Notes: generated by a model from the sequence alone, not told the origin. 64,000 bases of DNA from Mesorhizobium sp. L-2-11 (GCF_016756595.1 NZ_AP023257.1:2310001-2374000); one strand, 5' to 3'. Counted from the stretch's first letter, positions 17,539-27,871 are shown. Program-made: numbers and translations.

Positions 17539-18636
17539 TCAGTTCGCCTTGAGGGCCATTTCGGTTTCGCCGTCGAACAGATGCATCCGCTCCTGGTCGA
17601 ACTCGAGCCAGATCTGTTCATCGGGCGCGACGGCAATGTTCGGCGGCACGCTGACGTTGACGATGGCGCCGGACAGGAACGCCTGCACGAAGGTGACGTC
17701 TCCGGTCGGCTCCACCGTGTAGGCCTTGGCCGGAATGGCACCGGGGACCGCGCTGTTGCGCAGCTTGATCGTCGAGTGACGTGCGCCGAGCACGACTTTC
17801 CTGGTCGTTGCCCTTGCGACCTTCCGGGCGTTGCGCGGCGAGAGCTCAAAGCTCCAGCCCTCCGCGCTGGTCAGCACAGCGTTGCCGTTTGCCGTCGATG
17901 CCTGCAGCGGAATAAGGCTCATCGCCGGGCTGCCTATGAAGCTGGCGACGAACATGTTGACGGGATGGGCAAAGACCTGCGCCGGTGAATCGTATTGCTG
18001 CAGGTAGCCGCCGTTCATCACCGCCATCTTGTCGGCCATGGTCACGGCTTCGAGCTGGTCGTGCGTCACATAGATGATCGTCGCCTTGAGGTCCTGGTGG
18101 AAGCGCTTGATCTCAGACCGCATCTGCACGCGCAGTTTGGCGTCGAGGTTGGAGAGCGGCTCGTCCATCAGGAACACGGCGGGGTCGCGGACAAGCGCAC
18201 GGCCGAGCGCCACCCGCTGCTGCTGCCCGCCCGAAAGTTCGCGCGGCTTGCGCTCGAGCAGGTGCGTCATGTCGAGCACTCGCGCCGCTTCCTTGACCTT
18301 CTTGTCGATCTCGTCCCTGGGCAGTTTGCGCATCTGCAGCGGGAACGCCAGGTTCTTGTAAACCGATTTCTGCGGATAGAGCGCGTAGTTCTGGAACACC
18401 ATTGCGATGTCCCGGTCCTTGGGGTCGAGGTCGTTGACCACCCGGTCGCCGATGACGATGTCGCCCGATGTGATCGGGATCAGCCCCGCGACGAGATTGA
18501 GCGTGGTTGTCTTGCCGCAGCCTGAAGGGCCGACGAGCGCAACGAACTCGCCGTCATTGACGGTAAGCGACACGTCGTTGACAGCTTTGAAGCTGCCATA
18601 GGATTTTACGAGATCTTTGAGGACCACGTGGGCCAT
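17539..18636 (-). CDS. Sugar ABC transporter ATP-binding protein (MalK/UgpC type)
   Basis: A 365-residue ATPase of the carbohydrate-uptake class. Walker A is GPSGCGKTT, the signature is LSGGQQQR, Walker B is [12 protein letters not shown], and the switch His is in YVTHDQLEA. The C-terminal about 130 residues form the TOBE regulatory domain typical of MalK/UgpC. I chose the ATG at 18636, which has AGGGAG six bases upstream, rather than the in-frame TTG six bases earlier. It is the fourth gene of the binding protein-permease-permease-ATPase operon. Confidence 0.93.
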   Translation of the reverse strand: MAHVVLKDLVKSYGSFKAVNDVSLTVNDGEFVALVGPSGCGKTTTLNLVAGLIPITSGDIVIGDRVVNDLDPKDRDIAMVFQNYALYPQKSVYKNLAFPLQMRKLPRDEIDKKVKEAARVLDMTHLLERKPRELSGGQQQRVALGRALVRDPAVFLMDEPLSNLDAKLRVQMRSEIKRFHQDLKATIIYVTHDQLEAVTMADKMAVMNGGYLQQYDSPAQVFAHPVNMFVASFIGSPAMSLIPLQASTANGNAVLTSAEGWSFELSPRNARKVARATTRKVVLGARHSTIKLRNSAVPGAIPAKAYTVEPTGDVTFVQAFLSGAIVNVSVPPNIAVAPDEQIWLEFDQERMHLFDGETEMALKAN

Positions 18637-18646
18637 CGGCAACTCC

Positions 18647-19537
18647 CTAGTGCTTGACCGCGCCTTCTGTAAGGGCGCGTACGAAGTATCGCTGCAGGAC
18701 GAGGAACAGCACCACGACGGGCACGCTCATCATGAAGCTTGCCGCCATCAGCCCCGGAAAGTCCGTCGTATTTTCCGAGAAGAAGCGCTGGATGCCGACC
18801 GGCAGCGTCAACTGGTCGTTCTTGGTGAGGAAGGTGTAGGCGTAGATGTACTCGTTCCACGCGCCGATGAACGAATAGATCGCGGTGGCGATGATCCCCG
18901 GCGCCGAGAGCGGCATCACAATCAAGATGAAGGCCTGGAACCGCGTTGCCCCATCGATGCGCGCGGCCTGCTCGAGCTGCACCGGAATGTTGTCGTAAAA
19001 GCCCTTGAGCAACCAGATCGCCAGCGGCAGGCCGAAGGTGAGATAGGTGAGAATCAGCGAGCCATGCGTGTTCATCAAGCCGAGCAGGCGCATCAGGATG
19101 AACAGCGGCACGAGAAAGATCACCGCCGGGAACATGTTGCGCAGCAGCACGGCAAAGAACAGGAAGTTCCGGCCGGGGAAACTGAAGCGCGAAAACGCGT
19201 AGGCCGCAGGGACGGCGACGATCACCGAGAGGATTGTCGTGACGGTCGACACGAAAAGGCTGTTCCAGAAGAAGCGGAGGAAGTCCTGGCCGACGCTGTT
19301 CTGGGGATCGAGCAGTTTCTCGTAGCTGGCGAGGGTAGGTTCGTCCGGCCACCATTGCGGCGGGAATTCCATCGCCGCGAACCCGGACTTGATCGAGGTG
19401 ATCAGCATCCAGATCATCGGCACCGCGGTGTAAAACAGCATGAACGCCAGGAAGATGCGCCCGGTCCACCGCCATCCGTCGACGCGCATCCGGCGTCGGC
19501 TCAGGACTCGCGGGGCTGTCTCGGCAGTCGTGCTCAT
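18647..19537 (-). CDS. Sugar ABC transporter permease (MalG type)
   Basis: A 296-residue inner-membrane protein with six predicted hydrophobic segments. The EAA loop that contacts the ATPase is visible as [20 protein letters not shown]. This is the second permease of the importer, and its start overlaps the preceding permease stop by 4 bp (19534-19537), indicating translational coupling. A 10-bp gap separates it from the ATPase gene. No frame damage is seen. Confidence 0.92.
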   Translation of the reverse strand: MSTTAETAPRVLSRRRMRVDGWRWTGRIFLAFMLFYTAVPMIWMLITSIKSGFAAMEFPPQWWPDEPTLASYEKLLDPQNSVGQDFLRFFWNSLFVSTVTTILSVIVAVPAAYAFSRFSFPGRNFLFFAVLLRNMFPAVIFLVPLFILMRLLGLMNTHGSLILTYLTFGLPLAIWLLKGFYDNIPVQLEQAARIDGATRFQAFILIVMPLSAPGIIATAIYSFIGAWNEYIYAYTFLTKNDQLTLPVGIQRFFSENTTDFPGLMAASFMMSVPVVVLFLVLQRYFVRALTEGAVKH

Positions 19538-20493
19538 GCGCTCCCCTCTTGCCGCTCGTTACCGCTTAGCGCACGGACGTAGAAGTAGCCGAGCGTCATC
19601 AGGGTGAGGAACAGGAGCACCGAATAGGCAGATGCCACGCCCCAGCGCTGCCGGCCGAAGGCGAGCTCATAAATGTGGGTGATCCAGATATGCGATGCGT
19701 TGGACGGCCCGCCGCCGGTCATGATCCAGGGGATGATGAAGGAATTGAAGTTGGCCACCGCGAGCAGCAGGATCGTCACCGTCGAGACGTTGCGCAAGTG
19801 CGGGAAGGTGACGTGCCAGAAGCGCTGCCAGGCGCTGGCGCCGTCGACCTGCGCGGCGCGCAGCAACTGCTCGGGCACGGTCTGCAGGCCGGCCATCATC
19901 ATGATCATGGCAAACGGAAACTCGCGCCAGATATTGACGACGATCAGGGAAGGCAGAACCGTGCTGACGCTGTCGATGAAATTCGGCGGTCGGTCGGCCA
20001 GTCCGAGGCCGACCAGCACCGCACCGATGATGCCGAAGTCCGAATGATAGATCCACTTCCAGATATAGGAGGCGGCGACCGCGCTGATGACCCAGGGAAT
20101 GATCAGGATTGCGCGCAGCACACCGCGGCCGGCAAACTCGCGGTGGAGCGCCAGCGCGGTGGCAAACCCCAGGACAAAGGCAATCAAGGTGGAGCCCAGC
20201 GTCCAGATCAGAGTGTTCCAGGTGACTCTCCAGAACACCTCGCTGGTGAGGATGGTCGTGTAGTTGTCGAGGCCGACGAAGGTCTTGTCGCGAAGCTGCA
20301 GGCCAGGCGGCGTCTTGAAGAACGACAGCTCGATCGTGTAGTAGATCGGGTAGGCGATGACGACGAGCATCACGGCGATCGCAGGGAGCACGTACGCGTA
20401 GTCGGCGCGATGCTCCCATATCTGGCGTAGCACGCCGGACCTGCCGGATTGCACTCTTCGGCGGGCCTCGGCCTTGCCGGTCACGATCGTCAC
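19534..20493 (-). CDS. Sugar ABC transporter permease (MalF type)
   Basis: A 319-residue membrane protein with a basic N-terminus and about six membrane segments. The EAA loop appears as LLRAAQVDGASAWQRFWHVT. It is the first permease gene after the solute-binding-protein gene, from which it is separated by 195 bp carrying a hairpin and a palindromic repeat element. It forms the translocation pore with the MalG-type partner. Confidence 0.92.
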   Translation of the reverse strand: MTIVTGKAEARRRVQSGRSGVLRQIWEHRADYAYVLPAIAVMLVVIAYPIYYTIELSFFKTPPGLQLRDKTFVGLDNYTTILTSEVFWRVTWNTLIWTLGSTLIAFVLGFATALALHREFAGRGVLRAILIIPWVISAVAASYIWKWIYHSDFGIIGAVLVGLGLADRPPNFIDSVSTVLPSLIVVNIWREFPFAMIMMMAGLQTVPEQLLRAAQVDGASAWQRFWHVTFPHLRNVSTVTILLLAVANFNSFIIPWIMTGGGPSNASHIWITHIYELAFGRQRWGVASAYSVLLFLTLMTLGYFYVRALSGNERQEGSA

Positions 20494-20522
20494 TATGGCG
20501 CGCCCTTGTTTCTTCTGAACGA

Positions 20523-20549
20523 ACCGGCTGCACTATCGGTGCAGCCGGT
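20523..20549. terminator. Hairpin between binding-protein and permease genes
   Basis: A perfect 10-bp stem (ACCGGCTGCA and its complement) with a 7-base loop lies 30 bp upstream of the MalF-type permease start. There is no following T-run on either strand, so it is more likely an mRNA-stabilising or attenuating hairpin than a full terminator. Such structures commonly protect the binding-protein mRNA and lower downstream expression. Confidence 0.55.
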
Positions 20550-20560
20550 CAGGCTTGGAC

Positions 20561-20688
20561 TAAAGCGCGTCGCGTTTGATCGGCCCATCGCGACGCGCTT
20601 TAGGTTGTTATTTTATGCATGTCGTTATCGCAAAACCGCTGCACACCCTCGGGTCAGGGCCCGTGGGCATGCTCTTGCGCGACATGCA
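20561..20688. repeat. Palindromic intergenic repeat, copy A
   Basis: This element has a 14-bp perfect stem, TAAAGCGCGTCGCG (20561-20574) with its complement at 20589-20602, followed by a second imperfect stem built on GCATGTCG...CGACATGC. It is homologous to the copy at 36172-36275 and in part to 32683-32758. In the minus direction it begins exactly at the TAA stop of the binding-protein gene. Such elements are abundant between genes in Mesorhizobium (from memory). Confidence 0.8.
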
Positions 20689-22164
20689 TTAGAGTCCGCC
20701 CATCAGGTCTCTTACCTTCCTGGCCGCGTCGTCGGCTGCCTCGTCGACGGTCATCGCTCCGGTCAGGGCATTCTGCAGCATGTCCGGGACGATGATGTTC
20801 ATGATCTCGGGGGCCTGAGGCAGCGCTGGGAACGGGATGCCGTATGGCAGCATCGAGGTCGTCACGTCGAGGAACTTGATGTTGTCCAGGCGTTCCTTCA
20901 TCCATTTGGTCTTGAAGCCGTTAAGATTGCCCGGGTTCGAGCCGGCATAGGCCATCTTCAGCGATCATTCAGGGCTCGTCCACATGCAGATGATAGCCTT
21001 TGCGGCCGGCTCATCGACCTTGCCGCCCTCCACATATTCAGGCTTCAGGATGTGAATGTTCGAGCCGCCGAACACGACTGCGCGCTTGCCGTCGGGGCCA
21101 GTGGGAATCAGGCCGTAGCGCATATTGTCGATCACGGTCTGCGCCTTGTCCTTGTCGGCGCCCGTCGCCTTCTTCTGCAGGTCGAGCATGACGTCGTAGT
21201 CGGACGGATGCGAGATCATCATGCCAAGCTGGCCGGCGAGGAACAGGGGCTGGTTATCGGCCTGCTGGTTGGTGAGCGCCGAAACCGGAACCGACTTGTC
21301 GCGAACATACATGTCGTACGAGGCTTGCAGCGCGGCCTTGCTCTGCGGGCTATCGAGCTTGACTTCCTCATAGGTCGGGCTCGCGGTGGCTTCGTCGAAG
21401 ACGCCGCCGCCATAGGCCCACAGTTGCGGCATGAAGCGGTACGGCGTATTGCCGGCATTCTTGCGTGCCACGAGGCCGTAACCGGCAATGCCGAGCTTGT
21501 CGTGGATCTGCTTGGAATACTTGACGACGTCGTCCCAGGTTGCCGGAGCCTTGTCCGGATCGAGACCCGCACGCTTGAAGATGTCGGCGTTCCAGATGAA
21601 CGCCATCGTCTCGTTGTTGGTTGGAATGCCGTAGGTCACCCCCTCCCAGGTCACGGCCTTCATGGCGCCGGGCCAGAAGTCCTCGGTGGAATACCCGACA
21701 TCCTCGGGTTTGAGCGGCTCCAGGTAGCCTTTTGAGGCGAACTCGGTACCACCCAGGATTTGCAGGCGGACCGCCATCGGCGCGGCATTGCCCAGGAGCG
21801 CCGTGCGGAACTTGTCAAGAAGGTCGTTATAGGTGAGGGCTTGTTCCTCGAGCTGGATGTTCGGATAGGTCTTGCGGAAGGTCTCGAAGAAATCCTTGTA
21901 GTACTGGCGCAAAAGGTCGGGGTCGCCCTCGAACACGCCCTGATACCAGAAAGTCAGTCGCCCCTTGTAGTCGAGCGGGGTGACCTTGGCGCAATCGGCC
22001 GCGGTGTCAAAATCCTCTGTGCCCGCAATGGAGCGCACATATTCCGGCGACCACTTGCTGAGGTCGACGGGCGCTCCCAGCGCCGATGTGGACATCAGCG
22101 ATGCCATCAAAGCAGTGGCGACAGTGCCGCGCAGGATCGCACTGCCGAGCGTAATCCTCGTCAT
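20689..22164 (-). pseudogene. Sugar ABC transporter substrate-binding protein with in-frame TGA
   Basis: The gene starts at the ATG at 22164, behind an AGGGAGG site, and encodes a signal peptide (cleavage near SALGA) and a family-1 extracellular binding protein (UgpB/MalE type). At codon 400 (20965-20967) the frame meets TGA in TSPE-stop-SLKMAYAGSN, then continues in the same frame for 91 more codons to the TAA at 20689. TGA is one transition from TGG, and Trp fits the context. The truncated product would lack the last fifth of the fold and probably would not bind ligand. A sequencing error is the main alternative. Confidence 0.85.
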
Positions 22165-22267
22165 AGGTATCCTCCCTGGTTCTCCATGCCGCCGTGCGCC
22201 GAGGCAGAGCGGGCTAGCTCGTTCGACCGCGGGACGCCTTTCTCTTCTATGTATCCCTTCGATCATT

Positions 22268-22317
22268 TTGTACGTTTTCAGATCGTGGATTGCCTGTCAA
22301 CGCACTGGATCGTACAT
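22268..22317. promoter_or_regulatory. Candidate GntR operator pair between divergent operons
   Basis: In the 212-bp space between the transporter operon (minus) and gntR (plus), two inverted half-sites occur: TTGTACG at 22268-22274 and CGTACAT at 22311-22317. A TTGACA-like -35 box for the minus strand lies between them (complement at 22295-22300). FCD-type GntR proteins often bind GTAC-containing palindromes. The spacing of about 36 bp is wide, so this is only a candidate. Confidence 0.35.
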
Positions 22318-22376
22318 TGTTTGTGAAAACCATGTGTGATATCGGGCATGGTATGTATTGATCAGGGGAGCCGGCC

Positions 22377-23084
22377 TTGGCTGAAAAAGATGATTTTAAA
22401 GCCATGCCACCGGTGGAGACTGACCCCATGGCCTCCAGCGAGGGCGCCTCGCTTTATGAACTGATCAGGGAAGACATCATCGAGGGGCGGCTCGCCGCCA
22501 ACGAACGGCTTGTGGTCACCGATCTCGCCCGGCGTCACGGCACCTCGACCAACCCCGTGCGCGAGGCCCTGCAGCTCTTGCGCGGGGAGGGTTTTGTCAC
22601 CTTTCTCCCCAACCGCGGGGCGCGCGTCCGACCCATAGATCAGGATTTTGTCCGGGATATCTATGAAATCGGTGTTCTGATCGAGCCGGCCCTGACACGG
22701 TGGTTTGTGAATATGGCGACCGGCGAGGACATCGCCGAACTCGAACGTCTCCAAGGGCTGATTGAGGAGAACAACTTTGCCGACACATTCAGGCACAGCG
22801 AACTGGATACCGCTTTCCACACCGTGATGTACCAGCGGCATTATAACCGCCATGCCGCTGAACTTTGGTGGAAGCATCGCGAAGTGCTGCGAGCCGTGAG
22901 CCGGCGTTTCAATTTCACGCTGGCGCGGCGTGCCGCGATCATTCGCGAGCACCGCGAACTCATCGCGCACGTAAAAGCGGGAGAAGCCGACAAGGCGGCC
23001 GAACTCGTTTCCCGCCATGTCGAGGGTTCCGGCCGGCATATCCTCGAACAGATGCGTGCGCGCAACGCCGCCCGGGCCGGATAG
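22377..23084 (+). CDS. GntR-family transcriptional regulator (FCD domain)
   Basis: A 235-residue regulator. The winged helix spans about residues 24-90 (SLYELIREDIIEGRLAANER, then LARRHGTSTNPVREALQLLR). The C-terminal FCD domain has an Asp/His metal-site pattern (FRHSELDTAFHTVMY, EHRELIAHV, HVEGSGRHI). It starts at TTG 22377, behind AGGGGAG at a spacing of seven bases; in-frame ATGs lie at 22401 and 22428. Divergent from the ABC operon and followed by three enolase-superfamily genes on its own strand, it probably controls both arms in response to a sugar acid. Confidence 0.9.
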   Translation: MAEKDDFKAMPPVETDPMASSEGASLYELIREDIIEGRLAANERLVVTDLARRHGTSTNPVREALQLLRGEGFVTFLPNRGARVRPIDQDFVRDIYEIGVLIEPALTRWFVNMATGEDIAELERLQGLIEENNFADTFRHSELDTAFHTVMYQRHYNRHAAELWWKHREVLRAVSRRFNFTLARRAAIIREHRELIAHVKAGEADKAAELVSRHVEGSGRHILEQMRARNAARAG

Positions 23085-23134
23085 GAACGAACGTCCAGTC
23101 TCGAACACCGTTAGCCTTCAGATAGGGAATTGAG

Positions 23135-24301
23135 ATGAAAATCACGAGCATTCGGCCGTGGCTGATCAGGTCCGATGCTTCTTATTGGGGAGAGTTCCTG
23201 TTCGTCGAAGTGACGACCGACGAGGGGGTGAGTGGCTGGGGAGAGATCACCACCACGACAAGGCTCGCCAACCGCGCTCTCTGCACGATCCTGCGGCAGA
23301 TCGGCGTCGCCGTGACAGGCGAGGATCCAGCGCGCATCGAGCATCTCTGGCACAAGATTTTTCGCAGCTTCACCTATATGGGCAGCCGCGGCGCCGCCGT
23401 CGAATGCGTGAGCGCCATCGATATTGCCCTTTGGGACATCCGCGGCAAAGTCCTCGGCAAGCCGATTTACGAGCTGCTGGGCGGACCGGTACGCGACGAA
23501 GTCGCGCTCTACACCCATCCCAACCAGGCCAAATTCACCAGCAAGGAGGCTGTGGTCCGCGAAATTCTGGACATTGTCGAGTCCGGACACACTGCGCTCA
23601 AGTTTGATCCCTTCCCCCACCAGGGCTGCAGCGCCGATGGCCTGTCCCGCGAACAGCGGGACGGCTACCTCGATGGCAGCATGGCCCGCAAGGACGAGCG
23701 CGAAGCCGCCGAACTCACGGCGCTGATCCGCGAAACGGCGGGGCCTGACGTCGACATTCTCATCGATGCGCATGGCCGCTTCGACGTTCCCACCGCCATT
23801 CGCCTCTGTCGGAGCCTCGATGAGGCCGGTCAAATCGACTGGTTCGAGGAGCCTTGCCCGCCCGAGAGCCTGAACGCCCTCAAGCAGGTGCGTGAGAAGG
23901 TCAGTGCCGCCATCTCGTGGGGCGAGCGCGGCCACACGAAGTGGGATTTCGTGCCGGTACTCGAGAACAGGCTCGCTGACTACATCATGCCTGATGTCAC
24001 CTGGACCGGCGGCATTACCGAACTCAAGAAGATTTCTGCCCTATGCGAAGCCTACTACATCCCGGTCTCGCCGCATGACGCCGCGGGGCCGATCAACGTG
24101 GTTGCGGGAGCCCAGGTGATGATGACCGTTCCTAACTTCTACAGGCTCGAAACGTCGGAGTGGAACCTGGGCAAATACGATCACCTCATCGACAGACCGC
24201 TCGACGTCTCGAACGGCAGCCTCAAGCTGACGCAGAGGCCTGGTCTCGGTATCGAGATGGACCGTGACTACCTGCAGGCCCACGAGATTGAGCTGGGCTA
24301 G
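23135..24301 (+). CDS. Mandelate racemase/muconate lactonizing enzyme family protein 2
   Basis: A 388-residue enolase-superfamily protein. The N-terminal capping domain is followed by the barrel. Candidate active-site residues are Lys156 in LKFDPF, Asp211 and His213 in LIDAHGRFD, Glu238 in WFEEPCPPE, Glu264 in SWGERGHTKW and His314 in VSPHDAAGP. The pattern resembles acid-sugar dehydratases such as the galactonate dehydratase group. It begins 50 bp after gntR and is the first of three consecutive paralogues that probably form one transcription unit. Confidence 0.87.
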   Translation: MKITSIRPWLIRSDASYWGEFLFVEVTTDEGVSGWGEITTTTRLANRALCTILRQIGVAVTGEDPARIEHLWHKIFRSFTYMGSRGAAVECVSAIDIALWDIRGKVLGKPIYELLGGPVRDEVALYTHPNQAKFTSKEAVVREILDIVESGHTALKFDPFPHQGCSADGLSREQRDGYLDGSMARKDEREAAELTALIRETAGPDVDILIDAHGRFDVPTAIRLCRSLDEAGQIDWFEEPCPPESLNALKQVREKVSAAISWGERGHTKWDFVPVLENRLADYIMPDVTWTGGITELKKISALCEAYYIPVSPHDAAGPINVVAGAQVMMTVPNFYRLETSEWNLGKYDHLIDRPLDVSNGSLKLTQRPGLGIEMDRDYLQAHEIELG

Positions 24302-24363
24302 CAACGCCCTATGCCGGCCCGGCGTGGGGCGACAAGCCCCATCCACCAGAACGAGGATAAGTC

Positions 24364-25725
24364 ATGGCAAAGACGGGTGGCGCCGACGAGGCGCTCAATC
24401 GGGTGAACGCGAACTCCAAGCCGTCCCAGCTTCGCATCACCGACATGCGGGTAGCCGAAATCGTCGGCGCGCCGTTCACCTCGACCCTGCTCAAGATTTA
24501 CACCAACCAGGGCATCGTCGGACTTGGCGAGGTGCGCGACGGCGCCAGCGCCACCTACGCGCTGATGCTGAAGAGCCGGCTGCTTGGCGAGAACCCTTGC
24601 GACATCGACCGCCTGTTTCGCCGGATCAAGCAGTTCGGCGGGCACGGCCGGCAAGGCGGCGGCGTCTCTGCGGTCGAAATCGCGTTGTGGGATCTCGCCG
24701 GCAAGGCCTATGGCGTGCCCATCTACCAGATGCTCGGCGGCCGGTTTCGCGAGAAGGTGCGCCTCTATTGCGATACCGACGCCACCGTGCCGAGCGGCAC
24801 CGAGACCGGCAGGCGGCTCAAGCAGCGCATGGCGCTCGGCTTCACGTTCCTCAAGATGGATCTGGGATTGATGCAGATCGCCGATGTCCCCGGTGCGGTC
24901 GTATCTCCTGCCGGCTCACTTGATGGATACCGCGTCCAGCCCGGCCGCGGCCAGGTCACGACCCTTGACGAGCGGCGCGCCCGCAACGCCGCCTACGATT
25001 TGCATAACATCCCCCACCCATTTACCGGTCTCCACTTTTCCGACAAGGGCCTCGATTTGCTTGAGCAGTACATTGCCGACGTTCGCGAAATTATCGGCAT
25101 GGATATTCCGCTCGCCATCGACCATGTCGGCCACATCTCGCTGCAGAACGGCATTCGCCTCGCCAGGCGGATTGAAAAATATGTGCCGGCCTGGCTCGAG
25201 GATGTGATCCCATGGCAGTATACCGAGCACTACCGGCAATTGCAGGACGCCACCACAGTGCCGATCTGCACCGGCGAGGACATCTACCTCAAGGAGGGGT
25301 TCGAGCCTCTGCTCAAGAGCGGCGGCCTCTCCATTATCCACCCAGACCTGCTCACCAGCGGGGGCATTCTCGAAACCAAGAAGATCGGCGACATGGCGCA
25401 GGACCACGGCGTCGCAATGGCCATCCATATGGCGGAAAGCCCAATTGCGGCAATGGCCGCGGCGCATGTCGCGACCGCGACCGAAAATTTCATGGCGCTC
25501 GAATACCACTCTGCCGATGTCGACTGGTGGGACGATATCGTTACCGGCGTTGCCAAGCCGCTGGTGAAGGACGGCTTTATCACTGTTCCCGACAGACCGG
25601 GCCTGGGGATTGACGACGTCGTCGACGAGGTGATCTCGCAGCATCTGCAGCCGGGTGTCACCGGCATCTGGCAGCCCACCGATCACTGGGACAACGAATA
25701 TTCCTGGGATCGCACCTGGAGCTGA
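24364..25725 (+). CDS. Mandelate racemase/muconate lactonizing enzyme family protein 3
   Basis: A 453-residue enolase-superfamily protein, longer than its neighbours because of an N-terminal extension of about 25 residues and an insert in the barrel ([20 protein letters not shown]). Candidate metal ligands lie in [22 protein letters not shown] and [11 protein letters not shown], with a catalytic His candidate in [11 protein letters not shown]. The C-terminus is extended and aromatic-rich. It lies 62 bp after paralogue 2 and 17 bp before paralogue 4. The insert and divergent motifs suggest a different substrate from its neighbours. Confidence 0.85.
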   Translation: MAKTGGADEALNRVNANSKPSQLRITDMRVAEIVGAPFTSTLLKIYTNQGIVGLGEVRDGASATYALMLKSRLLGENPCDIDRLFRRIKQFGGHGRQGGGVSAVEIALWDLAGKAYGVPIYQMLGGRFREKVRLYCDTDATVPSGTETGRRLKQRMALGFTFLKMDLGLMQIADVPGAVVSPAGSLDGYRVQPGRGQVTTLDERRARNAAYDLHNIPHPFTGLHFSDKGLDLLEQYIADVREIIGMDIPLAIDHVGHISLQNGIRLARRIEKYVPAWLEDVIPWQYTEHYRQLQDATTVPICTGEDIYLKEGFEPLLKSGGLSIIHPDLLTSGGILETKKIGDMAQDHGVAMAIHMAESPIAAMAAAHVATATENFMALEYHSADVDWWDDIVTGVAKPLVKDGFITVPDRPGLGIDDVVDEVISQHLQPGVTGIWQPTDHWDNEYSWDRTWS

Positions 25726-25742
25726 GGCGAAAAGAACCGAAG

Positions 25743-26942
25743 ATGAAGATCACCGACCTCCGTTGCGCCGTCATCGGCAAGCACCCCATCGTTCGCATCG
25801 TCACCGACGAAGGCCTCTATGGCCTGGGCGAGGTCGAGTACACCAAGCCCTACCTCAAGCCCTGGGTCCTGCATTTTCGCGAGGCGCTGATCGGCGAGGA
25901 CCCGACCGATGTCGAGCGGGTGATGCTGAAGATCCGCCAACGCGGCTCTTTCAAGCCCTATGGCGCAGCGGTAAGCGCTATCGAGCATGCGCTGTGGGAC
26001 ATTGCCGGCAAGGCGGCAGGCGTGCCGGCCTACAAACTGCTCGGCGGCAAGGTGCGCGACAAGGTGCGCGTCTACAACGGCTCGATCCGCCGGAAACGCA
26101 CAGGCGACCGGCCACAGGATTACGCCGCTGACGTCAAATGGATGATGGAGCAGCCGCAGAACTTCTTCATGATCAAGCAAGGAATCTCGTTCCACTCCAA
26201 CATGAAGGACACCATCGACGGCTTCCATTACGGCGTGACGCAGAACAACGCCGGCTATCACGGCGCCATGGATCAGGGTGTGATCAGCGAGCGTGGTTTC
26301 AATCACATGCTCGACTGCGTGATCGCGATGAAGGAAGTGCTGGGCGACAAGGTCAGCCTGGCGCTCGACTGCGGCCCGGGCTGGATGCTGCCCGATGCGA
26401 TCAGGTTCGCTCGCGCGGTCGAGAAGTACAACTTGATGTGGCTCGAGGACATGCTGACCGGCGACTATGTGCCGTGGGTCAATCCGCAGGCCTATCGGGA
26501 GCTGACCACCTCCACCTCGACGCCAATCCATACCGGCGAGCAGATCTACCTCAGGCACAATTTCAAGGAGCTGATTGAGACGCAGGCAGTGCGCGTCATC
26601 GGCCCCGATCCAGCCGATATTGGCGGCATTGCCGAGCTCAAATGGGTCGCCGAGCACGCCCATATGCACTCGATCCTGATGGCGCCGCACGGCACGGCGA
26701 ACGGCCTGCTTGGCCTCGGCGCGTTGATCAATGTCTGCGCCACCTTGCCCGCCAACTACATCGCCTTCGAATATCCGAGCGCCTCCGACCCCTGGTGGGA
26801 GGACCTCGTCATCGGCCTGCCGTCGCCGATCGTGAAGGACAGCATGGTGGATCTGCTGGAAGCGCCGGGGCTGGGCCTCGATATCGACGCCGAAGCAGCC
26901 CGAAAGTATCTCAGGCAAGAGGATGCGGCCTTCTTCGACTGA
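25743..26942 (+). CDS. Mandelate racemase/muconate lactonizing enzyme family protein 4
   Basis: A 399-residue enolase-superfamily protein starting at the ATG at 25743. Candidate residues are in MIKQGISFH (second strand Lys), LALDCGPGWM (Asp), MWLEDMLTGD (Glu), IHTGEQIYL (Glu) and LMAPHGTANG (His). It carries an insert around residues 135-185 containing HSNMKDTIDG and HGAMDQGVIS, near the expected active-site mouth. It ends the three-paralogue run; the next gene, an exonuclease, is unrelated. Confidence 0.86.
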   Translation: MKITDLRCAVIGKHPIVRIVTDEGLYGLGEVEYTKPYLKPWVLHFREALIGEDPTDVERVMLKIRQRGSFKPYGAAVSAIEHALWDIAGKAAGVPAYKLLGGKVRDKVRVYNGSIRRKRTGDRPQDYAADVKWMMEQPQNFFMIKQGISFHSNMKDTIDGFHYGVTQNNAGYHGAMDQGVISERGFNHMLDCVIAMKEVLGDKVSLALDCGPGWMLPDAIRFARAVEKYNLMWLEDMLTGDYVPWVNPQAYRELTTSTSTPIHTGEQIYLRHNFKELIETQAVRVIGPDPADIGGIAELKWVAEHAHMHSILMAPHGTANGLLGLGALINVCATLPANYIAFEYPSASDPWWEDLVIGLPSPIVKDSMVDLLEAPGLGLDIDAEAARKYLRQEDAAFFD

Positions 26943-27013
26943 ACCATCCTTGTATGCCAGCCATCGGTCTGGCTTTGCAGACCGGGCCGGATGTTGTTTC
27001 CCTAAGGATTGCG

Positions 27014-27778
27014 ATGATCGTTCATTTGGTAGACGGCACATACGAACTGTTTCGCCACTTCTATGGGCAACGCCGGTTCAACAATGGCCAAGACAAGCCG
27101 TTTGGCGCCGTCGTCGGCGTGCTGAACACAGTGCTGGAGATGATCGAGAACGGCGCCACACATGTTGGGGTGGCCACCGATCATGTGATCGAATCGTTCA
27201 GAAATCAGCTCTGGCCCGGCTACAAGACCGGGGATGGCATCGAGCCGGCATTGCTCGCGCAGTTCCACCCCCTCGAGGACGCCCTGGCGGCGATGGGAGT
27301 GGCGGTCTGGCCGATGGTCGAGCTGGAAGCCGACGACGCGCTGGCATCCGCGGCACACAGCGCGGCTGCCGATGAGGGTGTGCAGAAGGTGTGCATCTGG
27401 ACGCCGGACAAGGATCTCGCGCAGTGTGTGCGCGGCGACCATGTGGTCCAGGTAGACCGCAGGACCCAGAAAATTCGCGATGCCGCCGGCGTACGCGAGA
27501 AGTTCGGAGTCGAGCCGGCCCTGATTCCAGATTTCCTCGCGCTGGTGGGTGATGCCGCCGATGGCTACCCGGGCCTCGAAGGCATCGGCCTGGTTTCGGC
27601 CGCCCGGCTGCTTGGCCGTTACGGCCCGCTTGAAAGCTTTCCGCCTGAAATCCTCGGCAAGCGGAGAGAGCTCGCGCTTTTGTTCAAGAATCTCGCGACG
27701 CTGCGCACCGACGCTCGGCTGTTCGACAATGTCGAGGCACTGCGCTGGCACGGCCCGACCAAAGCGTTCGATATGTGA
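27014..27778 (+). CDS. 5'-3' exonuclease (Pol I N-terminal/flap-endonuclease family)
   Basis: A 254-residue stand-alone nuclease like the N-terminal domain of DNA polymerase I. Acidic metal-binding segments are HLVDGTYELF, VATDHVIESF, MVELEADDALAS and TPDKDLAQCV, and the helix-3-turn-helix DNA-binding part includes VGDAADGYPGLEGIG. I chose the ATG at 27014 because VHLVDG lies at the N-terminus of the fold; the open frame upstream is a shadow of the preceding gene. Possible roles are RNA-primer or flap removal and repair. Confidence 0.85.
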   Translation: MIVHLVDGTYELFRHFYGQRRFNNGQDKPFGAVVGVLNTVLEMIENGATHVGVATDHVIESFRNQLWPGYKTGDGIEPALLAQFHPLEDALAAMGVAVWPMVELEADDALASAAHSAAADEGVQKVCIWTPDKDLAQCVRGDHVVQVDRRTQKIRDAAGVREKFGVEPALIPDFLALVGDAADGYPGLEGIGLVSAARLLGRYGPLESFPPEILGKRRELALLFKNLATLRTDARLFDNVEALRWHGPTKAFDM

Positions 27779-27871
27779 GTGATCCAGCTAAATGACGCCC
27801 GGCTCCTCACCCGTGCGCTCAAGGCTTGGCGGCAGCAAAGATAGCGATCCAAGCAGCCGGCCTTTTCTGAG

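Noticed and set aside
20561..20602. CRISPR-like or tRNA-like structure at the strong palindrome
   Set aside because: There is no array of repeats with spacers and no cloverleaf; the structure is a two-stem intergenic repeat.
20965..20967. Selenocysteine or programmed read-through at the TGA in the binding-protein gene
   Set aside because: Binding proteins of this family have no selenocysteine, and the position fits a Trp codon changed by one base; nonsense mutation or sequencing error is simpler.
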